Positions 7,785 to 15,892 of a DNA stretch of 64,000 bases are shown here, in pieces. This DNA is from Brevinematales bacterium (lineage in GTDB: Bacteria; Spirochaetota; Brevinematia; Brevinematales; Thermospiraceae). Where the stretch lies: contig JABLXN010000006.1 in the NCBI GenBank assembly GCA_013177995.1, positions 62,001 through 126,000 on the forward strand, given 5' to 3'. The notes below the pieces were generated by a model. The model was not told the DNA's origin. It did no database searches and saw nothing but the letters and a program-made list of their open reading frames with translations. The number at the start of each line of letters is the position of its first letter. Position 1 is the first letter of the stretch. The translations under genes were made by a program, and so were the position numbers.

Positions 7785-9002
7785 ATGAAGTATGTCGTAT
7801 TTCTTCTTGACGGTATGGCTGATGAGGTGCTTCCTGAATTGGGGGGAATGACGCCGTTAGAATATGCGCGCACCCCTGTGATTGACGAGTTGGCGAGACA
7901 AGCCGAATTTGGTACCTTTCTCACCCTTCCTGAGGGGTTTCCCACCTCATCGGATGTGGCCAATATGTCTGTGCTTGGCTGGGATCTTGCCAGAAGTTAT
8001 ACGGGGCGTGGGCCTATTGAGAGTTATGGGATGGGGATTCCTTTAGATGAAGAGACCATAGCCTTTCGCCTGAATCTGATCACGGTCAAGGATGGGATAC
8101 TGGAGGATTATTCGGCCGGTCATATTGAGGATGAGGATGCCACTGAGATTATCGCCTTTCTTCAGAAAGAATTGGGCAGTGAAAAGATACAGTTTCAGAA
8201 AGGGGTGAGTTATCGCCATATCCTCTATTTCAAGGGAAAGGAGTTTTCTGCTGATATTCTCTATGAGAAACCGGATTCTTCTCATGGGATGAGGTGGCAG
8301 GAGATTCTTCCTCGGGCAAAAAATGAAAGGGCGAAGTACACAGAAGAGATTCTTCTTTCTCTGATTCACAGGTCTTTTGAGATTCTTGCCGACCACCCGG
8401 TGAATAAACGCCGGCGGGCGCAGGGCAAAAATGAAGCCAACCTTATCTGGCCATGGTCCGGGGGAGGAAAACCTGATGTGCCTTCTTTTGAGGAAATGTA
8501 TGGCAAAAAGGGAGCCATGGTGGCGGCTGTGGATGTGATCCTTGGACTGGGACGGTTGGGGAAGATGACGGTTTGCCGCCCGGAGGGGGCTACGGGATGG
8601 ATAGATACCAACTATGAAAACAAGGCAAAAGCCGCTGTGGAGCTTTTGAAAACCCATGATTTTGTCTATCTCCATCTTGAGGCTATTGATGAATGTGGGC
8701 ATCTTGGAGACCTTGAACTCAAGATAAAAGCCATCGAAGAGGCTGATGCGAGACTTTTGGGTACTTTCCTCCGAGTTTATCAAAAGGAATTTGGCAGTGA
8801 ACCGTGGCGAGGGCTTCTTTTGCCCGATCATCCTGTTCCTGTGAAACTGCGAAAACATACAAGGACCCCTGTGCCATTTATGATATGGGGAGAAAACATC
8901 CAGCCCAACCCTGTGATGAAACAATACAGTGAACGAACCGCTCCTCAGGGGAAATACGTTGGCCTCAAAGGAAACGAATTGATGAAACTTCTCTTTGGAT
9001 AA
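7785..9002 (+). CDS. apgM: 2,3-bisphosphoglycerate-independent phosphoglycerate mutase, archaeal-type
   Basis: 405 residues from ATG 7785 (ribosome site AAGGGAG). The alkaline-phosphatase-superfamily start LLDGMADEVLPELGG, the serine region FPTSSDVANMSVLG, IWPWSGGGKP, the metal-site EAIDECGHLGD and LLPDHPVPV identify the ApgM branch. It interconverts 3- and 2-phosphoglycerate in glycolysis, matching the phosphofructokinase and glucose-6-phosphate isomerase further along. Some members have been described as cofactor-independent PGM/phosphonopyruvate decarboxylase-like; the motif set here fits the mutase. It lies 10 bases after pgsA. Confidence 0.92.
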   Translation: MKYVVFLLDGMADEVLPELGGMTPLEYARTPVIDELARQAEFGTFLTLPEGFPTSSDVANMSVLGWDLARSYTGRGPIESYGMGIPLDEETIAFRLNLITVKDGILEDYSAGHIEDEDATEIIAFLQKELGSEKIQFQKGVSYRHILYFKGKEFSADILYEKPDSSHGMRWQEILPRAKNERAKYTEEILLSLIHRSFEILADHPVNKRRRAQGKNEANLIWPWSGGGKPDVPSFEEMYGKKGAMVAAVDVILGLGRLGKMTVCRPEGATGWIDTNYENKAKAAVELLKTHDFVYLHLEAIDECGHLGDLELKIKAIEEADARLLGTFLRVYQKEFGSEPWRGLLLPDHPVPVKLRKHTRTPVPFMIWGENIQPNPVMKQYSERTAPQGKYVGLKGNELMKLLFG

Positions 9003-9053
9003 GAAAAATACCAAGGAAGGCGGAGGTGCAAAATTTCGAGTTAAGGAGGAGAT

Positions 9054-10709
9054 ATGAAAACGCCTTCCCATCTTCGGTGCGAGGTTAACTTTGTTGAGCG
9101 TCTTGAGAAGACCCTCAAAGAAAACTGGGATCGTATGGCTGTTTCGGATTATGGAGGAAAAACAGCCTATACCTATGGAGAATGCGCTCGCATGTTTTTG
9201 GCTATTCACCACTTTTTTTCCGACTATCGTCTCAAAAAAGGGGAGAGAGTGGCCATTCTCGGGAGAAATGCCGCCAACTGGGCAGTGAGTTACCTTGCCA
9301 CTATTTCCTATGGGGCAGTCACTGTTCCCCTTCTTCCCGATTTTCATCCGGAGGATATTGTCCACCTTTTGAATCATTCGGAGAGTAAAATTCTCTTTGT
9401 GTTGCCTTCTCTTTTTGAGGGGCTCGATACCGAAAGCCTTTCCTCTCTTGAAGTGGCTGTTTCTCTTCTTGATATGGAGATTCTCTGGCAGAAAAAAGAG
9501 AAAAAAATCACCTCTATCCCCCATCACTATTCCCAGCTCAGTCTGAGAAAAGAATCCTTTGCTCTTCCCAAAGTAGGTACCCATGAATGGGCCTCTTTAG
9601 TCTATACTTCGGGAACCACGGGCTTCTCTAAGGGAGTTTGTCTTTCCTGCTCTAACCTGATGTCCAATATTGTCTATGCCCAGGATACGATGCCTCTTTT
9701 TGCTGGAGAGACCATCCTTTCCTTTTTGCCCATTGCCCACTCTTTTGGCTGTGCTTTTGAGTTTCTTTTTCCTTTTTTCACGGGATGTCATATCCATTTT
9801 CTTTCCAAAACCCCAACCCCTACCGTTCTCCTTGAAGCCTTTGCACAGGTGAGACCATCGCTTATCCTTTCCGTTCCCCTCATCATTGAGAAAATGTACT
9901 ATAAAAAAATCAAGCCTTCCCTTGAAAAGGTGATCATCAAAATTCTGCGGGCTTTGCCAGGGGTGAATCGCGCCATCAAAAAGAAAATCAGAAACCAGTT
10001 AGTGGCAGCCTTTGGAGGGAACTTTCGAGAGGTGGTTATTGGAGGGGCGGCCTTCAGTCAGGAGGTTGAGGATTTTCTCCGGAGTATTGAATTTCCCTTT
10101 ACCGTAGGGTATGGAATGACAGAGTGTGCGCCTCTTATTTCCTATAGCCGCTGGACGGAGTATGCCCCCCGATCGGTTGGTCGTGTGGTGGATAGAATGG
10201 AGGTGAAGATTGTTCCTCTCCACGAGGGAGATACCAGCGGAGAGATCCTTGTCCGTGGGGCTAATGTTATGTCAGGCTACTACAAAAATCCTGAGGCAAC
10301 AAAAGAGACCATAGACAAAGATGGGTGGCTTCATACCGGGGATATGGGCTATATGGACAAAAATGGCTTTCTCTATATCAATGGACGATGCAAGACCATG
10401 CTCCTTGGGCCCTCAGGACAGAATATCTATCCCGAAGAGATTGAAGCCAAGCTCAATGTGATGCCGTATGTTCAAGAATCCCTTGTGGTTTCTCGCGATC
10501 ACCAGCTTGTCGGCCTTGTGTACCCTGATATGGAACGGGTGGACAGGGAAAAACTCTCTGAATCCCAGCTGAGAGAGATCATGGAACAGAATCGAAAAAT
10601 GCTCAACGAAAAACTCCCCGCCTATGCGAAGGTGGTGAGGATAGAGATCATGCCCGAAGAGTTTGAGAAAACACCCAAGAAGAGTATCAAGAGATTTTTG
10701 TATTCGTAG
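9054..10709 (+). CDS. AMP-forming acyl-CoA (or acyl-ACP) synthetase
   Basis: 551 residues, with a strong ribosome site (AAGGAGGAG) before ATG 9054. Adenylate-forming motifs are in order: VYTSGTTGFSKGV (P-loop, about residue 183), YGMTECAPLIS, WLHTGDMGYMD and NGRCKTMLLGPSGQNIYPEEIE, with a catalytic lysine near the C-terminus (TPKKSIKRF). It activates a fatty acid with ATP and probably loads CoA. In organisms with a compact lipid pathway such enzymes can also act on ACP; the sequence does not decide. It ends just before a strong intrinsic terminator. Confidence 0.88.
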   Translation: MKTPSHLRCEVNFVERLEKTLKENWDRMAVSDYGGKTAYTYGECARMFLAIHHFFSDYRLKKGERVAILGRNAANWAVSYLATISYGAVTVPLLPDFHPEDIVHLLNHSESKILFVLPSLFEGLDTESLSSLEVAVSLLDMEILWQKKEKKITSIPHHYSQLSLRKESFALPKVGTHEWASLVYTSGTTGFSKGVCLSCSNLMSNIVYAQDTMPLFAGETILSFLPIAHSFGCAFEFLFPFFTGCHIHFLSKTPTPTVLLEAFAQVRPSLILSVPLIIEKMYYKKIKPSLEKVIIKILRALPGVNRAIKKKIRNQLVAAFGGNFREVVIGGAAFSQEVEDFLRSIEFPFTVGYGMTECAPLISYSRWTEYAPRSVGRVVDRMEVKIVPLHEGDTSGEILVRGANVMSGYYKNPEATKETIDKDGWLHTGDMGYMDKNGFLYINGRCKTMLLGPSGQNIYPEEIEAKLNVMPYVQESLVVSRDHQLVGLVYPDMERVDREKLSESQLREIMEQNRKMLNEKLPAYAKVVRIEIMPEEFEKTPKKSIKRFLYS

Positions 10710-10731
10710 GAGAAAACATTCTTTTGATCTC

Positions 10732-10766
10732 AAAGGCGTTTCCTGAAAGGAAACGCCTTTTTCTTT
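10732..10766 (+). terminator. Intrinsic terminator after the acyl-CoA synthetase gene
   Basis: A 12-bp perfect stem (10732-10743 with 10749-10760, AAAGGCGTTTCC) with a five-base loop is followed by TTCTTTT. Confidence 0.9.
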
Positions 10767-10783
10767 TGGTTTTTTCATATTTC

Positions 10784-10985
10784 GAGACCTTTGCACGAAT
10801 GTGCGAAGGTCTCAAAAAAGTGGTAAAAAACAAAAAATAGTATAAAAATGTTCCTTAACGTAATAAATAAAACTATTCCTTTGAACAAAAAAAGACAAAT
10901 AAGCCCTTGTAAATGGAAAAAACGGGGTTTCAGGGGCGTAGCCCCTGACCCAGATAGGGGAAGAAAACACCCGTGCAAGGGTCTC
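10784..10985 (-). mobile_element. 202-bp MITE-like element, copy A, flanked by ATTTC duplication
   Basis: The ends are GAGACCTTTGCACG and CGTGCAAGGGTCTC, an inverted repeat. The five bases ATTTC stand immediately outside both ends (10779-10783 and 10986-10990), the mark of a 5-bp target duplication. Inside are the hairpin GAGACCTTTGCACG/CGAAGGTCTC at 10784-10813 and the palindrome CAGGGGCGTAGCCCCTG. No coding capacity. It is the reverse complement of the copy at 24965-25166, same length. Confidence 0.85.
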
Positions 10986-10990
10986 ATTTC

Positions 10991-11680
10991 TGAATTAAAA
11001 ACCAACCCGTGGCTTGTCTTTTCTCCTGTTTTTTATTCCAAAATTTAATAAATTATAACAAAATAAAATTTTATATAATAAAAAAGCCATGAAAAGAAAA
11101 ATTTTTTGAAAAAGGCTCTCCGAAAAAAATCCATTTTCACACCAGATTGTTGAAAAGGTTATTTAAGTTAAAAATAAATACTTCTTTTCTATTTTCAAAA
11201 TTCCTGCTTTTTTCATTTCACTTTTCTTATCAAAAAATATTTTTTCTAAAAATAGGACAAAAATCAAATTTTCACAAGTTATTCAAAAGCAAAGAGTTAT
11301 AAAAAAAGCCTTTCTTTCATTACCACGCTTATTTTGTTTTTCTATGCTCAGCACTCCTTATATAGATAAACAAGGAAAATTTTTCTCACTCATTTTACGG
11401 CTATTTTTCTGGTTTAACAAGAGAAAAAAGTGAAAAAAACTTCTTTATTAAGTGAAAAAATAAACCTTTTTGTAAAAAACACAAAGAAAATAAAGATTTT
11501 CAAAAAACAAAATATATTATCTTAGCCCTTGTGGTAGAGGGTTTAGGTAAAACTTATTTGAGTGTAAAAAAACTTTTTTTATCAAAAATAAGAGATCTCA
11601 GAAATAAAAAAATTTTTTCTAAATTTTTAAACTACGAAAAAAAACGTTTTAAGTGTATGAAAAAAAAGAAAATACCTTTT
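10991..11680. other. Very AT-rich non-coding stretch
   Basis: About 690 bases rich in A and T runs. A 65-codon frame at 11531-11728 is lysine-rich, lacks a ribosome site and resembles no family I know, so I do not call it. I see no convincing promoter, RNA or repeat here. The composition differs sharply from the flanking metabolic genes and fits imported DNA. Confidence 0.6.
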
Positions 11681-11709
11681 TTGCATACCGGGCATAATTT
11701 TTGTATATG
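11681..11709 (+). promoter_or_regulatory. Weak candidate promoter before the island's first genes
   Basis: TTGCAT (11681-11686), 17 bases, TATATG (11704-11709). Matches are partial (3/6 and 4/6), but the spacing is ideal and it lies 38 bases before the first RBS-equipped start at 11747. Confidence 0.35.
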
Positions 11710-11746
11710 GAGTGGGAAAAGGGTATAACAAAAGGAGGAAAGAGAT

Positions 11747-11905
11747 ATGCAGGTTTGTAAACGACGGCTAATTCAGCAAATAGTGAATCTAACTAATGGG
11801 CATATACTGAATCTTAAAAGTGGGCATAAAAAGTATTATATAGCTGAGAGTGTTTTGTTTATAAAAGAAAAATGTATAATACACAATAGGAGGCAAGAAT
11901 TATGA
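11747..11905 (+). CDS. Small protein, 52 residues, unknown
   Basis: ATG 11747 is preceded by a strong AAAGGAGG ribosome site (11731-11738). The product begins MQVCKRRLIQQIVNLTNG, is basic, and shows no membrane segment or known motif. Its stop overlaps the next tiny frame's ATG (11902), so the two would be translationally coupled. It could be a real small protein or a leader peptide for the AAA+ genes that follow. No homologue is recognised. Confidence 0.5.
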   Translation: MQVCKRRLIQQIVNLTNGHILNLKSGHKKYYIAESVLFIKEKCIIHNRRQEL

Positions 11906-11970
11906 GGATAAAGGATAGCCCCATGCTGAAAAGAACACAAATGAACCGTAGTCCACCAACCCTCTCTTGA
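11902..11970 (+). CDS. Tiny RBS-equipped frame, 22 residues, possible leader peptide
   Basis: ATG 11902 overlaps the TGA of the previous small frame and has AGGAGG at 11888-11893. The product starts MRIKDSPMLKRTQMNRSP. Nothing more can be said from its sequence; it ends 77 bases before the first AAA+ gene. Confidence 0.35.
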   Translation: MRIKDSPMLKRTQMNRSPPTLS

Positions 11971-12047
11971 ATTCAAGGGTTGGAAGAAGGCCGGACCCAC
12001 GGGTCCATGGTGTTGTTAAAAAAAGATATGAAGAAAAGGAGGAAGCT

Positions 12048-13211
12048 ATGAAAGAGCTTATTTTTCCTTTTGTGATTGATGGATTTTCTGGTGAAAGAAC
12101 AGGCAATCACAGAGGGTATAGTTATCTTATCCCTTTTTACCAGTTGCCCTTGCCACTCCCTCAGGCGGAATTGCCATTAGAAGATGGAGAAAAACAAGCC
12201 AAGGAGTTTCTTATGCAGAAGAACTTTTTTGAAGAGAGTGATTCTTCAACTATCCAAACACCTGAAACCCCAACCAAAAAAGGTCGCCGCTCTCGAAAAA
12301 CAAAGCTTTTTGTGGATAAAGTCTCTGTTTATCTTGTGGATCTTGTTCAACAGTATACGGTGAAAGATGGTGAAACGGTTATTTTCTCACCTCCTCGGCC
12401 TCGAGAACCAAAGGCTACACCAAAAGAACTTCTGTATCCTGAATTTCCTCGGCTGTTAGCCCAATTTAGAGATGCAGAGAAAAAACGAAAAACTCTTCAA
12501 AAGTGGGGTGTGAAAACCATCCACACAAGAACTAACGTCTCACCTTCTGTGACGGCTATTTTCTATGGCCCTCCGGGAACAGGAAAAAGCATGCTGATAG
12601 AAGCCTTGGCTTACGCCTGTGAAGCCGATATTCTCGAGGTAAAAGCGAGCGATATCTTCCACCGATGGGTGGGAGAAACCCCAAAAAACATTCAGAGGCT
12701 TTTTGATTATTACCAGGACTTGTTTAATGTTTACAACCTTTTTGGCCAAAAAGTCTTTTTGGTTATCAACGAAGCCGACCAACTTCTCAGTGTACGACGC
12801 CCTGTTGTTCACACCTGGGATCAGGAGTCCAATAGCGTTCAAGATTTACTGCTTCAGCAATTGGAGAGTTTTCGAGGATACTTTTTGGTTACCACAAACC
12901 TGGTGGACAACATTGATTTCGCCTTCTGGCGTCGTTTTCTTGTCAAACAAGAGATAGCCCTGCCAGATAGGGAGGCAAGAAAACAATTGTGGTATTTCTA
13001 TTTTCCTCGTTCTGAATATCTTGATCCCTCTGTGAATGTGGATGAACTTGTTTCTTTTGAACTCAGCCCTGGACAGATTGCCAATATTGTAGAAGTCGCT
13101 TGCTTAAGGGCTATAGGCGAAAACAGAAAACTCTCCCAAATGGACTTATTGTACTTTATCCAAAAAGAACTGCTCCTTACTGCCAGAAAAACAAAGAATA
13201 TAGGATTCTAA
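12048..13211 (+). CDS. AAA+ ATPase 1 of the island (NEAD-type Walker B)
   Basis: 387 residues from ATG 12048 (ribosome site AAAGGAGGAAG). The first 165 residues are an N-terminal domain I do not recognise, with a Lys/Arg-rich patch at about 77-86. The AAA module follows: Walker A GPPGTGKS (174-181), a pore-loop-like segment SDIFHRWVGE, Walker B VFLVINEADQL with Asn in place of the first Asp (residue 241), sensor 1 in VTTNLVDN, paired arginines in FAFWRRF (295-296) and the C-terminal helical segment SPGQIANIVEVACLRA. This is a CDC48/FtsH-like classical AAA module, normally a hexameric unfoldase or remodeller. An 11-base gap links it to a second, related ATPase with the same Walker B change. 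Confidence 0.85.
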   Translation: MKELIFPFVIDGFSGERTGNHRGYSYLIPFYQLPLPLPQAELPLEDGEKQAKEFLMQKNFFEESDSSTIQTPETPTKKGRRSRKTKLFVDKVSVYLVDLVQQYTVKDGETVIFSPPRPREPKATPKELLYPEFPRLLAQFRDAEKKRKTLQKWGVKTIHTRTNVSPSVTAIFYGPPGTGKSMLIEALAYACEADILEVKASDIFHRWVGETPKNIQRLFDYYQDLFNVYNLFGQKVFLVINEADQLLSVRRPVVHTWDQESNSVQDLLLQQLESFRGYFLVTTNLVDNIDFAFWRRFLVKQEIALPDREARKQLWYFYFPRSEYLDPSVNVDELVSFELSPGQIANIVEVACLRAIGENRKLSQMDLLYFIQKELLLTARKTKNIGF

Positions 13212-13221
13212 GGAGGAACCT

Positions 13222-14781
13222 ATGAAAACAAAAACAGAAAATTTCAAAGGACAAATGGAGGTATCTATGATTCCGTATTTTACAAATACCACTTTTTCAA
13301 GTGGTAGCACGGTTTTCCCTGTAACCAAAAAACAGGGATGCTTCAAAAAGGTGTTGCAGGCCATGAAGCCTTCAAGGTTTTTTAGGCGCTTCTTGCTCAA
13401 AACATTGAACGTATTACTTGAGTCGCCTGACTTCCAAGAGAGTGTAAAAAGACTGGTGGCTCTCATCTGGCCGCCAGTCTCCACTCATCCCACGCTCAAT
13501 GAGACTATCCCGTGGCCAACGACCCCACCAGAGGATATTGACTTGGAAGAAGACGGATTTTCTCTTGCTTATTCTTCTGCGAATGTTTATAGGTGGTATT
13601 CTCAAAAAACTCTGATCCTCTCGGAGTATCTCAAGGAAGAGAGAAAAGAGGAAGAGTTTGATGAGAGTTATTGGAATGATCATGAAGATACAGATGAGGA
13701 TGAAGACATAACCAACGAAGAGGATACGTACGATGATGAAGATGAGACAGACAATGATACTATTGAGAACGAAAGCCAAAAAGATTTTTCCTTAGCTACA
13801 ACGACTATAAACACCACGGATATGGATATTTTTGGTAGTCCAAACCCACCTTCTGATTCTGAAGATCAAATCAATGTTGAAGAGTTATATGCCATTGTTC
13901 AACCCAAAGTCAAGTGGGATGATGTGATTATCAATGAAGAGGAGAAGGATCAAATTCTTGAAGCTTTTGACTATGAGAGTATTGCTCCCGATCTTCGCCA
14001 ATGGGGGATTAAGCCTAATTTAAGTATGGATCTTTGTCAGAGTGTTAAAATTCTACTATATGGTCCTTCAGGTACCGGCAAAACCCTTTTGGCTGAGGCC
14101 ATTGCCTCTTATTTAAATGCAGAAATTTTTATTCTCAAAATAGAACAACTCTTTAATAAATATGTGGGCGGAACTGAAAAGAGGGTGGAGGCTGTTTTTG
14201 ACAAATATTATCAACTTCTCAAGCAAGCAAAAGAACAGAATAAAAAAATTATCTTTTTTATAAACGAAGCCGACCAACTTTTCTCTGTCCGAACAGATAT
14301 AGACAGATCTATAGACAAGTTTTACAACGAAATCCAAAATATGCTTCTTGAGAAATTGGAGAACTTTGAGGGTATTCTTGTAGCTACCACAAACCTTCTT
14401 CAGAATTTTGACCAAGCCTGGCACAGACGATTTACTCATATTATTAAAATTGACATACCTGACGCAAACAATCGAAAACTCATATGGAAAAAACACTTGG
14501 CGCAAGCCCCCCTTGCGAAAGACGTTGATCTTGAAAATATAGCCAAAAATTTTTCTCTCACCGGTGGCCAGATTGCTAATATCGTATTCAAAGCTGCCTC
14601 ACGAGCTGCCCACCGCCAACAAAAGATTATTACCCACGATGATCTACGCTTTTTTATTGAGGAGACCTTGAAGGCAATTCGGCAGGCTACCGATCACCGT
14701 CCCATGGGCTTTCATACCTCGCCCTACCTTCCTCTTCGTGATAACCCCATAAACCAAAAACTATCTGATTCAGCAAAGTAA
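13222..14781 (+). CDS. AAA+ ATPase 2 of the island, with acidic linker
   Basis: 519 residues, ribosome site AAGGAGG before ATG 13222. The N-terminal 130 residues are unrecognised. Residues about 138-185 form an extremely Asp/Glu-rich linker. The AAA module has Walker A GPSGTGKT (281-288), pore-like FNKYVGGTEK, Walker B IIFFINEADQL (Asn 348), sensor 1 ATTNLLQN, arginines in AWHRRF (402-403) and LTGGQIANIVFKAASRAA. It resembles the preceding ATPase throughout the module, so the pair probably arose by duplication and may form a mixed ring. It ends just before a strong terminator, so genes 1 and 2 form their own transcription unit. Confidence 0.85.
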   Translation: MKTKTENFKGQMEVSMIPYFTNTTFSSGSTVFPVTKKQGCFKKVLQAMKPSRFFRRFLLKTLNVLLESPDFQESVKRLVALIWPPVSTHPTLNETIPWPTTPPEDIDLEEDGFSLAYSSANVYRWYSQKTLILSEYLKEERKEEEFDESYWNDHEDTDEDEDITNEEDTYDDEDETDNDTIENESQKDFSLATTTINTTDMDIFGSPNPPSDSEDQINVEELYAIVQPKVKWDDVIINEEEKDQILEAFDYESIAPDLRQWGIKPNLSMDLCQSVKILLYGPSGTGKTLLAEAIASYLNAEIFILKIEQLFNKYVGGTEKRVEAVFDKYYQLLKQAKEQNKKIIFFINEADQLFSVRTDIDRSIDKFYNEIQNMLLEKLENFEGILVATTNLLQNFDQAWHRRFTHIIKIDIPDANNRKLIWKKHLAQAPLAKDVDLENIAKNFSLTGGQIANIVFKAASRAAHRQQKIITHDDLRFFIEETLKAIRQATDHRPMGFHTSPYLPLRDNPINQKLSDSAK

Positions 14782-14794
14782 CTTCTTTTTCGTC

Positions 14795-14829
14795 AAGGCT
14801 GTCCTTTTAAGGACAGCCTTTTTTCTTCT
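14795..14829 (+). terminator. Intrinsic terminator after AAA+ ATPase 2
   Basis: Perfect 12-bp stem AAGGCTGTCCTT (14795-14806) with AAGGACAGCCTT (14809-14820), followed by TTTTCTTCT. Confidence 0.9.
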
Positions 14830-14993
14830 AAAAAAATTTTTTAAAAATTTTCTTTTTTCTCTTAAATTCTTCGTCATTTTTTCCGATAAACCGCAGGGGG
14901 AGGGCGAGATGATATAGCTTCATTGCGGCATAACCTTCTATGTTGGGGGGAATTCTCTTTTCAGCCAAAAAGTTTCTGCGAAACCTTTTTCTT

Positions 14994-15025
14994 TTTTGTC
15001 CTTCTCCCTATGGAGAAGGACAAAA
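14994..15025. repeat. Perfect 14-bp hairpin
   Basis: TTTTGTCCTTCTCC (14994-15007) pairs with GGAGAAGGACAAAA (15012-15025) around the loop CTAT. No T-run follows on the plus strand. It lies in the gene-free leader after the AAA+ pair. Confidence 0.75.
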
Positions 15026-15350
15026 GCCTTCTTTACTGAAAAATGAGAGCACTTAACCGTGAGGGGGGAAGATACTTACTCTCTTTCTTTCCCTTACTTC
15101 ACCACCTTATTTTCTGTGAAAAATAAGAAAAATTTTTTTATAAAAAATAAGGAAAAATACAAAATAAAAGCGTATATATTGTAATAGACTCTCTTGATAA
15201 AATTCTTGAAAAGAAAAAAAGAAAAAAATTTGAAAAATTTTTGTTGAGTTATTATCTTTTTTATACATATAAGAAGTACAAGAAAAAAAGAAAAAAGGAG
15301 GGGATAGCGAAAGGATTCTTACATGAACGCAAAACTTCACAAAAGGGAAA

Positions 15351-15380
15351 GACTTTGTCAGATTTCTCTCTGACAAAGTC
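15351..15380. repeat. Perfect 12-bp hairpin overlapping a tiny frame
   Basis: GACTTTGTCAGA (15351-15362) pairs with TCTGACAAAGTC (15369-15380), six-base loop. The TGA of the 16-codon frame starting at ATG 15323 (upstream AAAGGA) is inside the right arm, so a ribosome finishing that frame would melt the hairpin. Confidence 0.7.
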
Positions 15381-15437
15381 TCGGTGTCGTCTTTGACACT
15401 CTCCTGTGTGGCCCCAAAAAACACAAGGAGGTTTTCC

Positions 15438-15581
15438 TTGAAAAAGCCACAACAAAAAATGATGTGGTGGTCTATTTCCGTTCTTCTTTTTCAGGTGATT
15501 CATTTCACCTTCTCTTTCTTTTTTGCCTGCTCTTTCCTCTCTTTCCTTATTTTACGCGTTCGTGTTCCTCCGCCGTGTTAA
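15438..15581 (+). CDS. Small membrane peptide, 47 residues, TTG start
   Basis: TTG 15438 stands 6-7 bases after AAGGAGG (15425-15431). The product begins MKKPQQKMMWWSISVLLF and is almost wholly hydrophobic, with one long or two short membrane spans. The ribosome site and start codon lie in a small stem, CAAGGA pairing with TCCTTG (15424-15440), so translation may be gated. It could be a toxin-like peptide, a leader peptide or chance. No antitoxin gene is visible. Confidence 0.4.
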   Translation: MKKPQQKMMWWSISVLLFQVIHFTFSFFFACSFLSFLILRVRVPPPC

Positions 15582-15590
15582 TGGCTATGT

Positions 15591-15610
15591 ATTCCCCTTC
15601 GTAGGGGAAT
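15591..15610. repeat. 8-bp hairpin with TCGT loop
   Basis: ATTCCCCT (15591-15598), loop TCGT, AGGGGAAT (15603-15610). It follows the small membrane frame by 9 bases and has no T-run. Confidence 0.55.
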
Positions 15611-15671
15611 TGGACCGTCTTCTCACGTGTTGACTTGTTGTGTGTCATTTGTAGGAAAAAGGTGTTTTGGG

Positions 15672-15705
15672 TTCTTCTGAAAATCCTTTGTGGTTTTCAG
15701 AAGAA
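15672..15705. repeat. Perfect 12-bp hairpin
   Basis: TTCTTCTGAAAA (15672-15683) pairs with TTTTCAGAAGAA (15694-15705) around a ten-base loop. Confidence 0.65.
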
Positions 15706-15726
15706 GAGGTGTCGGATTTCTTCCTA

Positions 15727-15753
15727 AAAAGGCCAGAAAAAAAATGGCCTTTT
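15727..15753. repeat. 9-bp hairpin, terminator-like
   Basis: AAAAGGCCA (15727-15735) pairs with TGGCCTTTT (15745-15753). The right arm ends in four Ts and could terminate weakly on the plus strand; the next gene starts 140 bases downstream. Confidence 0.55.
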
Positions 15754-15803
15754 GGGGAAATCTTTTGACATGTACCGAAAACCAAACACAAAAGGAGGCT
15801 TGT

Positions 15804-15866
15804 ATGCAGAGCCCTCTCGAGTTTTTTATTGGATTCCCCCCAGAGCCAGAAAAGGCTCTGGGGTAG
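15804..15866 (+). CDS. Tiny RBS-equipped frame, 20 residues, possible leader peptide
   Basis: ATG 15804 has AAAGGAGG 5 bases upstream. The frame encodes a short peptide starting MQSPLEFFIGF and stops with TAG at 15864-15866, directly after a perfect 10-bp hairpin (15838-15847 with 15854-15863, CCCCAGAGCC). The ribosome would traverse the hairpin just before the ribosome site of the metallopeptidase gene. This geometry suits a translational attenuator, though no regulatory codon run is visible. Confidence 0.35.
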   Translation: MQSPLEFFIGFPPEPEKALG

Positions 15867-15892
15867 TGAAAAAACACATAAGGAGGTCCCCT

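Larger units (their letters stand above)
14830..15892 (+). other. Hairpin-rich leader region before the metallopeptidase gene
   Basis: About 1.06 kb with no ordinary gene. Perfect or near-perfect hairpins occur at 14994-15025 (14-bp stem), 15351-15380 (12), 15591-15610 (8), 15672-15705 (12), 15727-15753 (9) and 15838-15863 (10). Between them lie short RBS-equipped frames: 15438-15581 and 15804-15866, and a 16-codon frame at 15323-15373 whose stop lies in the 15351-15380 hairpin. Most hairpins lack a T-run, so they are not simple terminators. The arrangement suggests attenuation or structured RNA controlling the downstream operon, but this is inference. Confidence 0.55.

Noticed and set aside
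11531-11728. 65-codon lysine-rich frame in the AT-rich stretch
   Set aside because: No ribosome site, composition explained by A-runs, no recognisable features.
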